Source: Moniliophthora roreri
Taxonomy: Eukaryota > Basidiomycota > Agaricomycetes > Agaricales > Marasmiaceae
NCBI GenBank assembly: GCA_001466705.2
Contig: LATX02000184.1
Span: 558,001 to 622,000 of the forward strand
Reading direction: 5' to 3'
Length of the DNA: 64,000 nucleotides
Both the position numbers and the translations under genes were made by a program. Shown here piece by piece: positions 11,754-22,569 of this stretch. Below the pieces are notes generated by a model, which ran no database searches, was not told the origin of the DNA, and worked only from the letters and a program-made list of their open reading frames with translations. The stretch's first letter is position 1. Every line of letters begins with the position of its first letter.

Positions 11754-14612
11754 CTAGTGATTTTGAATTCGTGAAGTTGAGCTACTAGCACCAGCAGAAC
11801 TGGGGCCTGGTCCATCATCATGGTTACGCGTTGGAGAACGGCCGAAAAGCAACGAGCTGGCGTAGTGTTCGGCTGCGGTCAGGGTATTGCGAAGACTCCT
11901 CTTCACGCTTCGTCCTCTCGGATCTGACGCGGTACCGCTCAGAGCAGAGTGTACCGACTCCTGCAGTTCCCTTTGAGACAACGAAGTACTAGATTCACCT
12001 AACGGAGGTGAAGTCGGTTCTCGATAAGGCCAATCAACGTCAGCAATCTGGTACTGAGTAGCGGCAGGTTGTGGTGTGCGCAACTCTGCAGCTAGAGCAG
12101 ACGATGACGCTGCTGCACTACCTGAGGTCGAAGGGGTAGAGGTAGCTGTCGAGTCGATTTCCACGATTGGTGTTCGATGATGAGGGTGATTGTGTCCTTG
12201 CGTTCGACGCATCGGGTGTTGTACTATAACGTTGTTCACCCCTATAGATTGAGGTTGAACACCTCTACCGTGTCCGATTTCCGCGAAATTCAAATCCGGT
12301 GTCATTACGCCACTATTTCTCGCTGAACCGTTGCCGCTGTCCCTATAGTTACGGAAGAAACCAGCACCGTTGGACCGATGAGTACCACCGCTGAAATTGG
12401 ACGCGACATCACTTGGCGGAGGGGAATTCGTGGTCTCAACCACGGGCAGTGCGTCGGCGAGCGATCTGAACCCTGTGGTTGTGTGACCTCGGGGTCTGCG
12501 AGAACTTCCTGCGCCTGGAGATTGAATTGGTATCGTGATTTGATTATTTACCCGAGCAACACCGTGGACATGGTTGAGAAATGGAACATCGGAGGCACTG
12601 TTGGCAGATGGTGGTCGATGAACGGCTGCAGGGCGTTGGTGGAGGCGTGTCGAATCTTCTTCAGTGTGGGGTCGTTGAGATAACGCGGCAGGCACTATGC
12701 TAGGGAGCATGCGACGAGATATAAAGTCTTCTTCTTCGTCTTGTTCTCCCTCGCCGTTAATCTCAGGCTCAGGTGTGTCCTCGTGGTAAACATCAGGATC
12801 ATACTCCTCGTCTTCATATTCAGTATCATCGGTGCCATTCATCTCTGTGATGCGATCGAAGAGCTCAGTCAAAAAGGCCCGAAGTTGTGACACTCCTTTG
12901 CCTGAGTAGACGCAGAAAGCAGATTGTTGAGTGGTACTAAAGTCCTAAAGTATTCTATCAGTAAGAATGTACGGCCACATCTGAGCAAAACTTACAGGTG
13001 GAGGCTCTCGGCAGAATTGCTGTAGCTCAGGCTGCCGGAAGGCGGGTACGCCAGTCAGACTAAGGTGGGTCAACTTGTGAAGTTTCTGGAGTAGGAAATG
13101 AATGGCCATAACGGATATTTGGTCGCAATAGGAAAGATGAATGCGCTCCAGAGTAGCATGGCGTTCGGCCAGTGCGTAGATGGCTTCGTCGGTCAGATTA
13201 CTGACTCGCACTAGACCAACACGTCGTAATTTCGGCAGTGCCGACAGCTCGAATACCGCCATATCAGTCAACAAGACGCAATCTAGGTATCAAAAATAAG
13301 TTCCGCGTGGCTTTATCATTCTATCATTGAACTCACTAGCAAAGTCGACATATCGGAGACGTGTGCAGGATCGAGCAAGAGTTCGCACCGACTTGTCGGT
13401 GATCTTACTCGTATGTCCCAAGTGTAGGTAGTGAAGATGCCTGCCCAGCTTGCAAATGTTCTCGACAGATCTATCTGTCAACAACGAACACTTATTTAAG
13501 ACAAGGTTGCGTATTTTTGGTGCGTGGGACACTATTCCCTCGATGGCATCATCGGTAACCAGCGAACAAGCTGTCAAGTCTAGCATCCGCAAATGTTCAA
13601 AGGTCCGCGTAATGACGAGTGGCTCCAGTTCTCCCGAATCCGCTGCTTGAGTGTTGGATAAAGGGAAGGGATTGGGCGTATCGGTCGTGGGCGCCTTGTC
13701 TCGTTTCAAGGGTGCTGGGAAGGCAGCGTCTGTCAATTCTGGACAGTGCGATAACTTCATTTCGCGCATGTGGGTGGAGTATGTCCAGATATCGCGTATC
13801 GCATGATCTGTAATCAGCTTGCAGCTGTTGAGGTCGATTTCAAGTAGAAAAGGGCAGGATTTGGCAAGGGCAGAAACCGGCTTGTCAGTCAATGTTTCCA
13901 GTCCGCTGAGTTTAACGCGACGCAGAAGAGGGCAATTTTTGGCAAGGGCAAACACGCCTTCACCAGAAACGTTTTTGCAGCCTCCTAAATTGATGCCCTG
14001 GAGTCGTTTGGCAACTGACGCAAGGCCAATAATGGCTTTATCCGAGGTATTCTCTACCCCGGTCAAGTCGATAGCGACGAGATTTGGGAATGAGGGGAGT
14101 ACTCGAGATAGTGTGTTTGTGGAGAGATCGCTGCATCCTACCAAGGTAAGACGCTCGAGGCGATCGCATTTGGAGAGGACAGAGAATGTGTCGTCCTTCA
14201 ACTCTTGTCCGATGGAAAGAAAGTTTAGCCGACGAATGAAACTGGCATATGTAAAGGTCTGTCGAGGGGATGCCAGGAGCTTCGTCAGCTTGAGAAGAGG
14301 ATCGACCTTGTTTAGCGTGGGCTTGTGCCATAACAACTCGACCGAGCATTCACACCAGGTTCTGGAAACCTGGAGCGAGTTGTATATATCTCGAGGCGAT
14401 TGGAGGTGTTTGAGAATGTGAATGAGGATTTCCGGTGGAAGACTGGACATGGGTGACTTGATATAGGAATGCGGAAGACCTGAACGAGGAGTCCAATGGG
14501 CGGGAGCGACTGCAAAGTTTGTTTTATGGTCATAAGAAGTGAATTTTGTGTCTCCGTCGTCGCCCTCGTCATCAGAGAGGGAAGTTGTCGAGGGAGGACG
14601 TTTGTACAACAT
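11754..14612 (-). CDS. grr1: SCF ubiquitin ligase F-box/LRR protein Grr1
   Basis: Substrate receptor of an SCF E3 ubiquitin ligase, known in fungi to control G1 cyclin turnover and nutrient signalling. An F-box (SLPPEILIHILKHLQSPRDI) lies near residue 55, followed by about a dozen AMN1-type leucine-rich repeats such as CDRLERLTLVGCSDLSTNTL and HLRMLDLTACSLVTDDAI. After the LRRs the motif FCVYSGKGVSQLRAFLTELF, conserved in Grr1, appears near 12895. The last 350 residues are acidic then Ser/Pro/Thr-rich and probably disordered, ending SSSTSRIQNH. I chose the ATG at 14612 (MLYKRPPSTTSLSDDEGD) over an in-frame ATG at 14681 because the extra 23 residues look unconserved. The gene diverges from the next gene across about 118 bp. 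Confidence 0.9.
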
Positions 14613-14729
14613 GATGGTTCGAGTTGAAGAAGGGCAGAGCAACGGAATGATTGGTGATGCAGGCTGCCTCAGCACTTGCACCAGGCTGACAACACGTGCA
14701 AATTATTTCTCATCTCCCTCGCATTTCTC

Positions 14730-15328
14730 ATGATACCCTCAGACTTGCCAGAGTCTGTGCCAGATATTACAGATACTACTACTGCTACTAATCATCATCA
14801 TCATCAAGTCCATTCTTTTGAAGAAAGGCTCAAATCGGCCTCACTTCCTCCACCGGGTCCTTCTCACTTTGTCGCTAGACGTCAATTGTGGTTGAGTCCT
14901 CCCGATAATTTCGTTCCCCGTCCTTCTCCTCCTTCGGGCACGCGACAAAAACTGGACACTCTGCTCAGTACACCTAATGCAGTGAATAATAATGATGTAT
15001 GGAAGGGTGGCGTTGAAAAAGTATGGAATGGCTTGTATCGTGGTGCAAAGCTGAAAAAGAGATTGCCGTTAGGCACAGTAGTAAGTGCATGTCCAGGGAT
15101 GTCCAAGCATTCTTTTTTGTTGATTTCAACTCTGCATCTTTTCAGGTTAAAATAATTCATTGCGCTTGGGTACACGATGACACTTGGCCGGCAGGTGCTG
15201 TGGCGCCTGACTCGGATGAAGTCCTCCAGGACGCTTCATCAACGGACTGGCTTCTCGGCTCACATACAGGAGCTGTGACGCAGTCTTCAGGAACTTTATG
15301 GACAAAAGATAGTGCCGATATTCGCTAG
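14730..15328 (+). CDS. Conserved hypothetical protein, possible Gag1-like clamp
   Basis: Two exons; the intron starts gtaagtgcatg at about 15081 and joins LPLGTV to VKIIHCAWVHDDTWP. The N-terminus is low-complexity with a His run (NHHHHQVHS). It is followed by RRQLWLSPPDNF and then VWKGGVEKVWNGLYRGAKLK, KRLPLGTVVKIIHCAWVHDD and GAVAPDSDE. The small Trp-rich C-terminal module looks conserved. It is reminiscent of the fungal Gag1-like clamp (DUF4050) family, but I cannot confirm that. There is no signal peptide or membrane segment at the chosen start. Starting at 14676 instead would add a short hydrophobic leader (MHQADNTCKLFLISLAFL), so the start is uncertain. Function unknown. Confidence 0.65.
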
Positions 15329-15441
15329 CATAATGCATTGTGATCTGAAGCTAGTTCTCAGTGCGTGGGGATACCTTTTTATTAGGTGTACAGCAGAACG
15401 AGCCCACAGTGTATCACCAAACAATCCCAGTGTATTATCAT

Positions 15442-15898
15442 CTATGTTCTGGAAGGGGGCGAAACCTGTAGCTCCCTTCAGCAGGAATAGCAGTTAAATT
15501 CACAAGTAGATCGCACCAGAATAACACCATCTCCTCTGACAAACAGCATTTCCATTTTCCGCTTCGCAACCTGCAGTAGTAGTAACATGCATGAGAATGT
15601 GTGGATGTACAGCGAAAAGAATACGGCGGCACGTACACTGACAGCGCCTTGAGGATCATTGCCTTCAGTATCCACAATCATAATCGTCTCTTCAACATCA
15701 CTCAGAATGAGATTCATGTGCCCATCGTATGCCTGCACAGCCTAGCTTCAGTGAGATTCAGGCCAAAGTCCATCGCGTACGCACGTGTAAAATCCCTGTC
15801 ATTTCACGGTCCCCTCTCAGTTTCACAAATACACGTTCACTAAGAGAAAGTCGAATCAAGTCGAAGGGCTCTTGAATGCCCGATGAAGAGGGATCCAT
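15442..15898 (-). CDS. lsm3: U6 snRNA-associated protein LSm3
   Basis: Sm-like protein of the LSm2-8 ring on U6 snRNA and of the LSm1-7 ring in mRNA decay. Four short exons give [19 protein letters not shown], then [18 protein letters not shown] (Sm1 motif), [18 protein letters not shown] and the C-terminal Sm2 part, [19 protein letters not shown], with the tail SPPSRT. The phases fit family conservation exactly, including the last intron gtgcgatc...ctacag before the short final exon. The length of just under 100 residues is normal. It diverges from U1-C with only 54 bp between start codons. Confidence 0.93.
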
Positions 15899-15952
15899 GG
15901 TCGTTTAGTGTGAGAAAATCTAAACTCCGCTTCTTGGTCGACAACTTCCATC
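15899..15952. promoter_or_regulatory. 54-bp bidirectional promoter spacer, lsm3/U1-C
   Basis: The start codons of two snRNP protein genes transcribed in opposite directions are separated by only 54 bases. Both 5' UTRs and core promoters must therefore overlap or extend into the opposite transcription unit. I see no TATA box in the spacer. Confidence 0.6.
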
Positions 15953-16984
15953 ATGCCAGTGAGTGCCTGCCCTCTATTCAATATGCAAGTCTTCTAATAT
16001 CTCATTTTCAGAAACACTACTGTGATTATTGCGACGTTTTTCTAACTCATGATTCTGCATCAGGTACCTAATCTCCATTCCAACGTTCTTGTGACCGACT
16101 TGCTGACGAGTTTTTTGCAGTGCGAAAGGCTCACAACAGCGGCAAGAATCATTTGGCAAACGTGAAGGATTACTATGCATGTATGTGATTCATATCAAAT
16201 CATTTTCGTGTTTCTAAACACTTGGTTTCACAGCTCTCGGCCATGACAAAGCACAGAGTATCATCGACCAAATCACTTCGGCGTATGAGGCAAGTTTCTC
16301 ATTTCTTGACTAGGTTCTAGGAGATGACTCATTCTTTTATGAACAGAGCTCAGGAGGTAATTGACTCAAGCTGTTCTCGCTGTGGTATCGACTCACGACG
16401 AAGTACAGGACCGCCTGCAGGAGGATTCGGATTCGGGCCGCAACATTTAGGTGTAGGACCACCGTCGGGATACCCTTCGATGATGCCACCGCCAGGAATG
16501 GGTGAGTAACACTATCTTGACATATTACGGCTGCTACAATTTTGTTCAGCTCGACCTCCATTCCCGCCTGGACCTGGTGGTTTCCCACCAATGATGCCTC
16601 CACCTCCTGGAATGGGCCCACCGGGTTTCCCTGGAGGTGAGTAATTATCGCGACTATAGTCTTTGTCTTCACTCACCAATGGTGCTTGTAGCTATGCCGC
16701 CTTTCCCGCCGAACCCCAACATGGCGCGACCACCATTCCCGCCCCAAAATCCTCCTACAGGAGGTCCTGCTCCCGGAAACGCAACATCTCCGTCGCCACC
16801 AGGCAATTTCAACGGACCACCTCCAAACTTCAATGGTGCGCCTCCGGCGAACTTTGGTGGACCACCTCCGCCTGCCGGTCAAGGGCCCAGTATACATCCT
16901 GTAGATCTACCTTATTTTGCATATGAGGCTCATGGCTAATTTTCTCTGCAGGACCGATTGAAGATGATGGGCGGGCAAAGGTAG
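15953..16984 (+). CDS. U1 snRNP protein C (U1-C/Yhc1)
   Basis: Zinc-finger protein of the U1 snRNP that stabilises pairing of U1 RNA with the 5' splice site. After the first intron, which starts within the third codon, the protein reads MPKHYCDYCDVFLTHDSAS. It continues VRKAHNSGKNHLANVKDYY, giving the C2H2-type ligands Cys-6, Cys-9, His-24 and His-30. The helix ends DKAQSIIDQITSAY. The C-terminus is long and Pro/Gly/Met-rich (FPPMMPPPPGMGPPGFPG, NFNGPPPNFNGAPP) and closes with the family ending DRLKMMGGQR in a small last exon at 16952. At least six introns are needed. The stop TAG at 16982 directly follows the last Arg. Confidence 0.9.
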
Positions 16985-17232
16985 ACGCTGAGACTATTTT
17001 CGAACAAGAGTAGGTCCTCTTGATTCTTCTGTTAGCTACACTCTTTTTCAGTTTGTTGTATGGCAGAGTGAGAATATATGGAGTAAAGTTAGCCGACCTC
17101 TGTTAGGGGGAACAGCGTCACGTGTGGTGGAACAGCCGATTCCCCGAACGCACGTTCGTCAACTTTGAACTACTTGCAACCCTATTTATACCTTCATTCC
17201 ACTATCTTACGTCGGTCGTGTGCTCTTTAGTC

Positions 17233-17786
17233 ATGTCTACCCAACCTCTTCTACAACGTACGGCAGCAAAACGGATTGCTCTACCCGTACGCGTCGAACC
17301 AAAAGTCTCTTTTGCAAACGAAAGGACATTCCTGTCATGGCTTCATTTTACTGTGGTGCTCGGTGGGCTTGCGGTTGGGCTTCTCAATTTTGGGGACAAG
17401 GTGCGTCAATAAGGTACTCTCATCACACTGGATTCTAATATGTGTTCCCAATGCAGGTCGGGAAGATTAGTGCGGCCATGTTCTCTTTCGTCGGTGTGTG
17501 TTTTAGACCATTTGCATAGGAGAAAGTCTGATATTCAATGAATCTTTGCAGCAATGGCTATCATGATCTATGCCCTGTACACGTATCACTGGCGAGCAGC
17601 TTCTATACGCAGGGGAGGTAAAGGGCCCTATGATGACAGACTAGGTCCGGTAGGTGACCAACAAATTCCTCGGAACGGATTCCGGTCTGACCTGTCCTTA
17701 TTGTGTCCGATTTTTAGACGCTGCTTTGTATAGCTCTCCTTGCTGCTGTCGTTGTCAATTTTGTGTTGCGTTTCACCCAACCATGA
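17233..17786 (+). CDS. vtc1: Vacuolar transporter chaperone subunit Vtc1 (DUF202)
   Basis: Small membrane subunit of the VTC polyphosphate polymerase, which makes polyphosphate and moves it into the vacuole lumen. The opening [20 protein letters not shown] leads to the DUF202 signature [19 protein letters not shown]. Three hydrophobic helices follow ([46 protein letters not shown]), with the basic loop [22 protein letters not shown] between helices 2 and 3. Four exons; the last starts near 17719 and ends RFTQP. The length of about 130 residues is normal for Vtc1, which lacks the SPX and polymerase domains of Vtc2-4. Confidence 0.9.
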
Positions 17787-18403
17787 ATTGCAGAGGAGCA
17801 CTCCTTTCTCCGCCGATGGACACACCCCTTCTTCAGCCTGATGACGATTTCCTGACGATTCCTATTGCTTGTATATGTAGTTCGTTAATGAACATTCGGT
17901 TTTATCAGGAGATTTTTCGAGCTTCGCGGAACACGACTCATATGCCGACTGTTAGTAATTCTCTTCGGTTCGAAGTTCTTCATTGAGTTGGCCCACGTCG
18001 TGAGGGATTGGAACGATATGCAAGCCCAGGGTATCTTGAACTTCTGCCGGCTACGATTTCTGATTTTTCCATAAGCAAGAGGGTAACGTGAGCATCATTC
18101 AACATTGATAGCACAGAACACTACCTGTCTGTCAATCCCCTTGATAGTGTACTTTATCGTTCAAATTTGAAGTAGCAGTGGACACGAGACGGGACAGAGT
18201 GCAGGCACGCAACAGGGCGGGCGATATGTTTCTGATTGATCAGCTATCTCACACCACAACCACGGACATGACGCACTAGTGGTACCCTAAATCTCATCCC
18301 CCGTGCCAACTACACCACAGTCTTTGGAGTTCTTTCATTTCTTTCTTGTCCTTTTTCTCTTTATTTGGGCCTTTGAATTCTCAGTTCTAATCCTCCTATA
18401 ATA
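17787..18403. other. Intergenic region between vtc1 and the alpha/beta hydrolase gene
   Basis: About 617 bp between two plus-strand genes, presumably the vtc1 3' UTR followed by the hydrolase promoter. A pyrimidine-rich tract precedes the next start at 18320-18365. Open frames here are short and lack conserved motifs. No RNA gene or repeat was recognised. Confidence 0.5.
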
Positions 18404-21400
18404 ATGCCCGTCACCACCGTTTCTGCTGCTGTTCACATAATGCCTGGTAAACTTGTTGTATTCCGAGTCTATCAGTGGTATTGACGAGAGCATTGCAGTC
18501 GTCGTTCGAAAATTCTTTAGCCACGGTAAACGGAAAGCTATCAAGTACAAGAACTCTGAGGAGGAGGAAGCTACAGACGACATCTTTTTTGACGAGTGAG
18601 TTTGGTACTTGTCATAGACCATTGTACTGGCGACTTAATATTATGCAGGGCGTTCCACATCGTGAAGGGTTAGTCCTTTGCATGTGAGGAAGAACATATA
18701 CTAATGAAAAATTCTGCCAGCTTTCATCGACCTGGGTATCAACAACACCGTCGAATCACTCCAAGCATTGTACGTCCAAGTCTCCTCAAGCCATCCATGT
18801 ATTAATACGATCACAGTACCAACACACACGTTCCTGCGCCATACTGGGCAGCAGTATCCCTCGTCCAAATTCCATTAAAGACGTGTAATGAGGCCGCCAA
18901 CGTGTTGATCGACTGGTTCGGTCCTGAAGAGCTCAAACGCGTAGTAGGCGGAGAGCGGTGGTGGCAAGTTCGCGGTTTGAATGGCATTGATGCAGAATGG
19001 ATCACCGAGAAGGAATATCTGAGTCCCGAGAGACCGAAGGTTGATTTAGGGAGGAAGTTGACCGAGAATGAGGATAAGATCCTGCGTATGGAGGGGTTGC
19101 CCAACGTCATGGTGTGTGGTAAACTAAACTACTTTATCCTGTTTCACTCACGGTACTCTTTTTCTTTCTAGCTCTATGTTCACGGAGGTTCGTGCTATTT
19201 TAGAAATCAGAAGAAACAAGCGCTCACCTCGTTGTAGGAGGATATTTCTGGGGTTCAATAAGTGCGTACAACCATGGGTTTCTCAGTATTTTCTGGATGT
19301 CGAAATTATTTGTCAAGATACCCACCGATATCAAATAATTCGTTACGGTAAGCTTGGATTTTTGCTTTGTGGTAACTCACACGTTAACGGACGGAAATAG
19401 CACGCAAATGCAAAGGTAGGGCGTTTGCCGTGAACTACAGGTGAGTTGTGCTCGCGATCTCAAGCTATGCCTATTTGTTCAAGCAGAAATTAGAAAGGCA
19501 CCCCAGTACCCTTGGCCGTGTCCGCTACAGGATGTCATTGCTGCATGTGAGTGCGTAGCGTGGCTTCACGGATAGTCCTTAATCGATCAACCTCGAACAG
19601 ACTTGTATCTCATTCGGCCACCTGAAGGCGCACTTCACAAACCCATACCTCCATCAACAATTGTTTTTGCCGGTGATTCGGCTGGGGGTGGCCTTTGCCT
19701 GAGTGTTCTCACCGTTCTGCGGGATTTGGGTCTGCCTATGCCAGCCGGTGCTGTTCTTATCAGCCCTTGGGTTGACCTTACGCACAGTTTTCCGAGCGTG
19801 ACGCGGAACGCAAAGACCGTGTGTTACGACATTTGAATTATGCTGTTCATATTCACTAACATCTGGCACAGGATATCATCCCCGAGCATGGTTTCCTCGC
19901 TAAACCATCTACTCTTTGGCCGATACACCCAATTCCTCCGGAAGGGGGTCGGATAGGACCGACCAAGTCTGGACCGCCACCTAAACCCGGACATAGTGAT
20001 ACGCTGAAACCCAGTAAATCCCGTGTAGAGGACAGCCAAGAGCGGCTTGAGGGCGAGGACAACGAGAGCAGAGGAAAGGTCGAGGCCCAGGCAGCTATGC
20101 TCGAGGGTTCAAGCCCGGGCAGTTCTCAAAGAGAGGCGTCCGATGGGACAGAGGTTGTCTCGGGTAATGGCGATTCCTTTTCGGACTCCAAAGACAAAAA
20201 TACAGATGGCGATATTGGCCGATGGGAACCGAAGCTACCAAAAGTGCTGATGGAAGATCCTGAAGCGGTGCCTTTGGAGTTGAGGTCACAGATACAACTC
20301 TATGCCACCAACGAGTGAGTGATTTTGCTGCAAGCCAAAGGGTCGTGAACTTTACAACCACATGCAGGCAATTAACACATCCCCTTGTTTCCCCTATTCT
20401 CCAATCAAGCTTGGGCGGTCTGCCACCGATGTATATCATCGCAGGAGATGGAGAGGTGCTCAGAGACGAAATCATCTATATTGCACATCGTGCGGCTCAT
20501 CCTCAGGATTATCCAACACGGCGTAGCGTTCTCAAAGATGCTCGACGTCAGCAGGAGAACGCAGAGAAGTTTATGACGCCGACGAAGGTTCATCTTCAGG
20601 TCTTCGATGGTATGTCTTCACGTAGACTTGCCGAGCAGCCAACTAATGATGTCAGGAATGTGTCATGTTCTCCCCGTCTTCATGTTCACACCAAGCGTCA
20701 GTCTTCGCGTCTAAAGGCATTGTCATACATCGCTGATGATACTTACATACACAATTACAGGCAAAGTATGCATTCCGAGCGATCGCCGAATTTGTCAAAC
20801 ATGTCACCGGTCACTCGCAGGAACATCTTGAACGGAATCCCTTCCCAGAGCTTCATCGACCTCCTTCGGATATTTCCTCCGACTTTGTTGACCACGAAGA
20901 ACAACGTCGTCGGGGGAAGCTTTTGAAGAAGCACAAGCCTACAGACGGCCAAGCTGAGGGGGAGAGCATATCAAGTGCGGAGAGCCTTCCAGATGTCAGG
21001 CTTTTCAAAGACGAAGTGGAGGCTGTGGCTAAGCGAACGGAGGCGAATCAGTTCGTACCGCCCAGCCAACAGCCCGATGGTGGTACCAAAGTGAGTAGCT
21101 GCGCAGAACCCAAGGGAAGAAAGTTTTCTGACGTTGCCCAAGGACGTTCCAGATGTCATAATGCTACGAGAGCGGGTCGATATTAAAGGTCGCACACGCC
21201 CTATGGAGCCCAGAGAGGAAATTCCTACTCTTCGACTGAAGCCGGGCGAGGTCGGTTTGATTAAAGAGGCTCCCGCAATCAGGTGGAATCAAGGACAGGA
21301 GATCTGGGACCGTCGTTTCCAGAAGCGCGCTATTAAGGTCATCAAACAAAGAGAGAAGATTGCGAAGAAGGCTCAGAGGATGGTTGATAATGCACGGGAG

Positions 21401-22021
21401 CAAGGCTTCTCTCTTCGGCGCGAGACGACCAACCCCTTGCAGGAAACACGCAATACCAACACCGAGACAAGCACGTCAGATAATATCGTTGATGGGACGA
21501 TCCAGGAGGACCGGAGATGGGGTCCTTTGGACCTAGATGACGAGCAGCCGCCTCCGAGTGCCATTTGCCATCGCCGAGACACGGTAAGCTCACTCAGAAC
21601 ATGTGTTGGGAACATGTAATGCTCAATATCCCCGTCCATAGCCTGAAGCGCTTGCGCTTCTGAAGAAGAGCATATATCACTCTGCTCCAGTTACGCATCG
21701 TGTGGTGCCCAAGCTCAAACCAGCCGATGCGGTCAGGGCAGCCTTTGATCCTCATGATGATCCCATGCGGCCTCCTAAGCAGTCGGTATCGGAGCAGCAA
21801 GTCAAGACTCATATTATTCCAATGCACGGTCTCAAGATTTGGGATGCTCTGGTTGGGTAAGAGGTTCAATGTGATTTTGTTTGATTGACGAGAACTAAGG
21901 GTCGATCTTATTTAGTTACTTCATGAAAGAAAGCGCCAAGAAGGCAACCGATGCTATCAAGGCCACTGGCGAACGGGCAGGTCTTATCGAGGAGACGGAG
22001 AGCAACGTTAAAAAGCAGTAG
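18404..22021 (+). CDS. Large HSL-type alpha/beta hydrolase with long C-terminal extension
   Basis: Hormone-sensitive-lipase-type hydrolase. The oxyanion motif HGGGYFWGS is assembled across an intron near 19190, and the nucleophile motif is GDSAGGG near 19675. Upstream is a conserved region (TNTHVPAPYWAAV, GERWWQVRGLNG, EAEWITEKEYL-like). Downstream, PPMYIIAGDGEVLRDEIIYI contains the acid region. Beyond the catalytic domain run several hundred charged residues (IMLRERVDIKGRTRP, RRFQKRAIKVIKQREK) ending TESNVKKQ, with no domain I recognise. More than ten introns are required. The ATG at 18404 (MPVTTVSAAVHIMP) fits relatives, but the first intron does not splice simply into the frame of IDESIAVVVRKFF. 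Exon 1-2 is therefore uncertain, or hides a one-base difference. The substrate is unknown. Confidence 0.78.
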
Positions 22022-22461
22022 TAATCTAGTAATTCTCTTTGCATATATTGGGATATAGTGCACATATATGGAACTCTGGGCATGGACCTGACAGTATTAA
22101 TTTTACGCTCACAGTATATCGGCCTCATATTTAATTTATTCTCTGCATTCGCATGCACATACCTCTTACATAGAATAGCCTGTACTTAGCTGGGCTACGT
22201 GGAATCATTGACAAACGGAATGAGGCAAACATGAGGACAAGCGAAAAAGTCATGCGCACGGACCATGTGTGGTCGTGGGAATAATGGGTGGTTTGTGTGC
22301 AAAATTCGCTTGCGATTGTCTTTGAGCCTTGCCTCTTTCCTCATCTTCGGCGACTCTCATCTCTTTCTGTAAGCTCTCCTACTTCTCTCCTACTTCATCC
22401 AATTCGTTATTTCTCATTGACGGTCTTCTTATGCTTCCTCTACCTCTGCAGATAGCTCAAA
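22022..22461. other. Intergenic region upstream of alpha-tubulin 1
   Basis: A 440-bp gap holding the hydrolase 3' UTR and the tubulin promoter/5' UTR. Pyrimidine-rich stretches (tctcctacttctctcctact, 22373-22392) lie just upstream of the start, as is common in highly expressed fungal genes. No gene is seen. Confidence 0.5.
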
Positions 22462-22534
22462 ATGCGTGAAGTTATCTCGGTACACGTGGGCCAGGCTGGT
22501 GTTCAAATCGGTAATGCTTGCTGTGAGTACCTAT

Positions 22535-22569
<35 letters not shown>

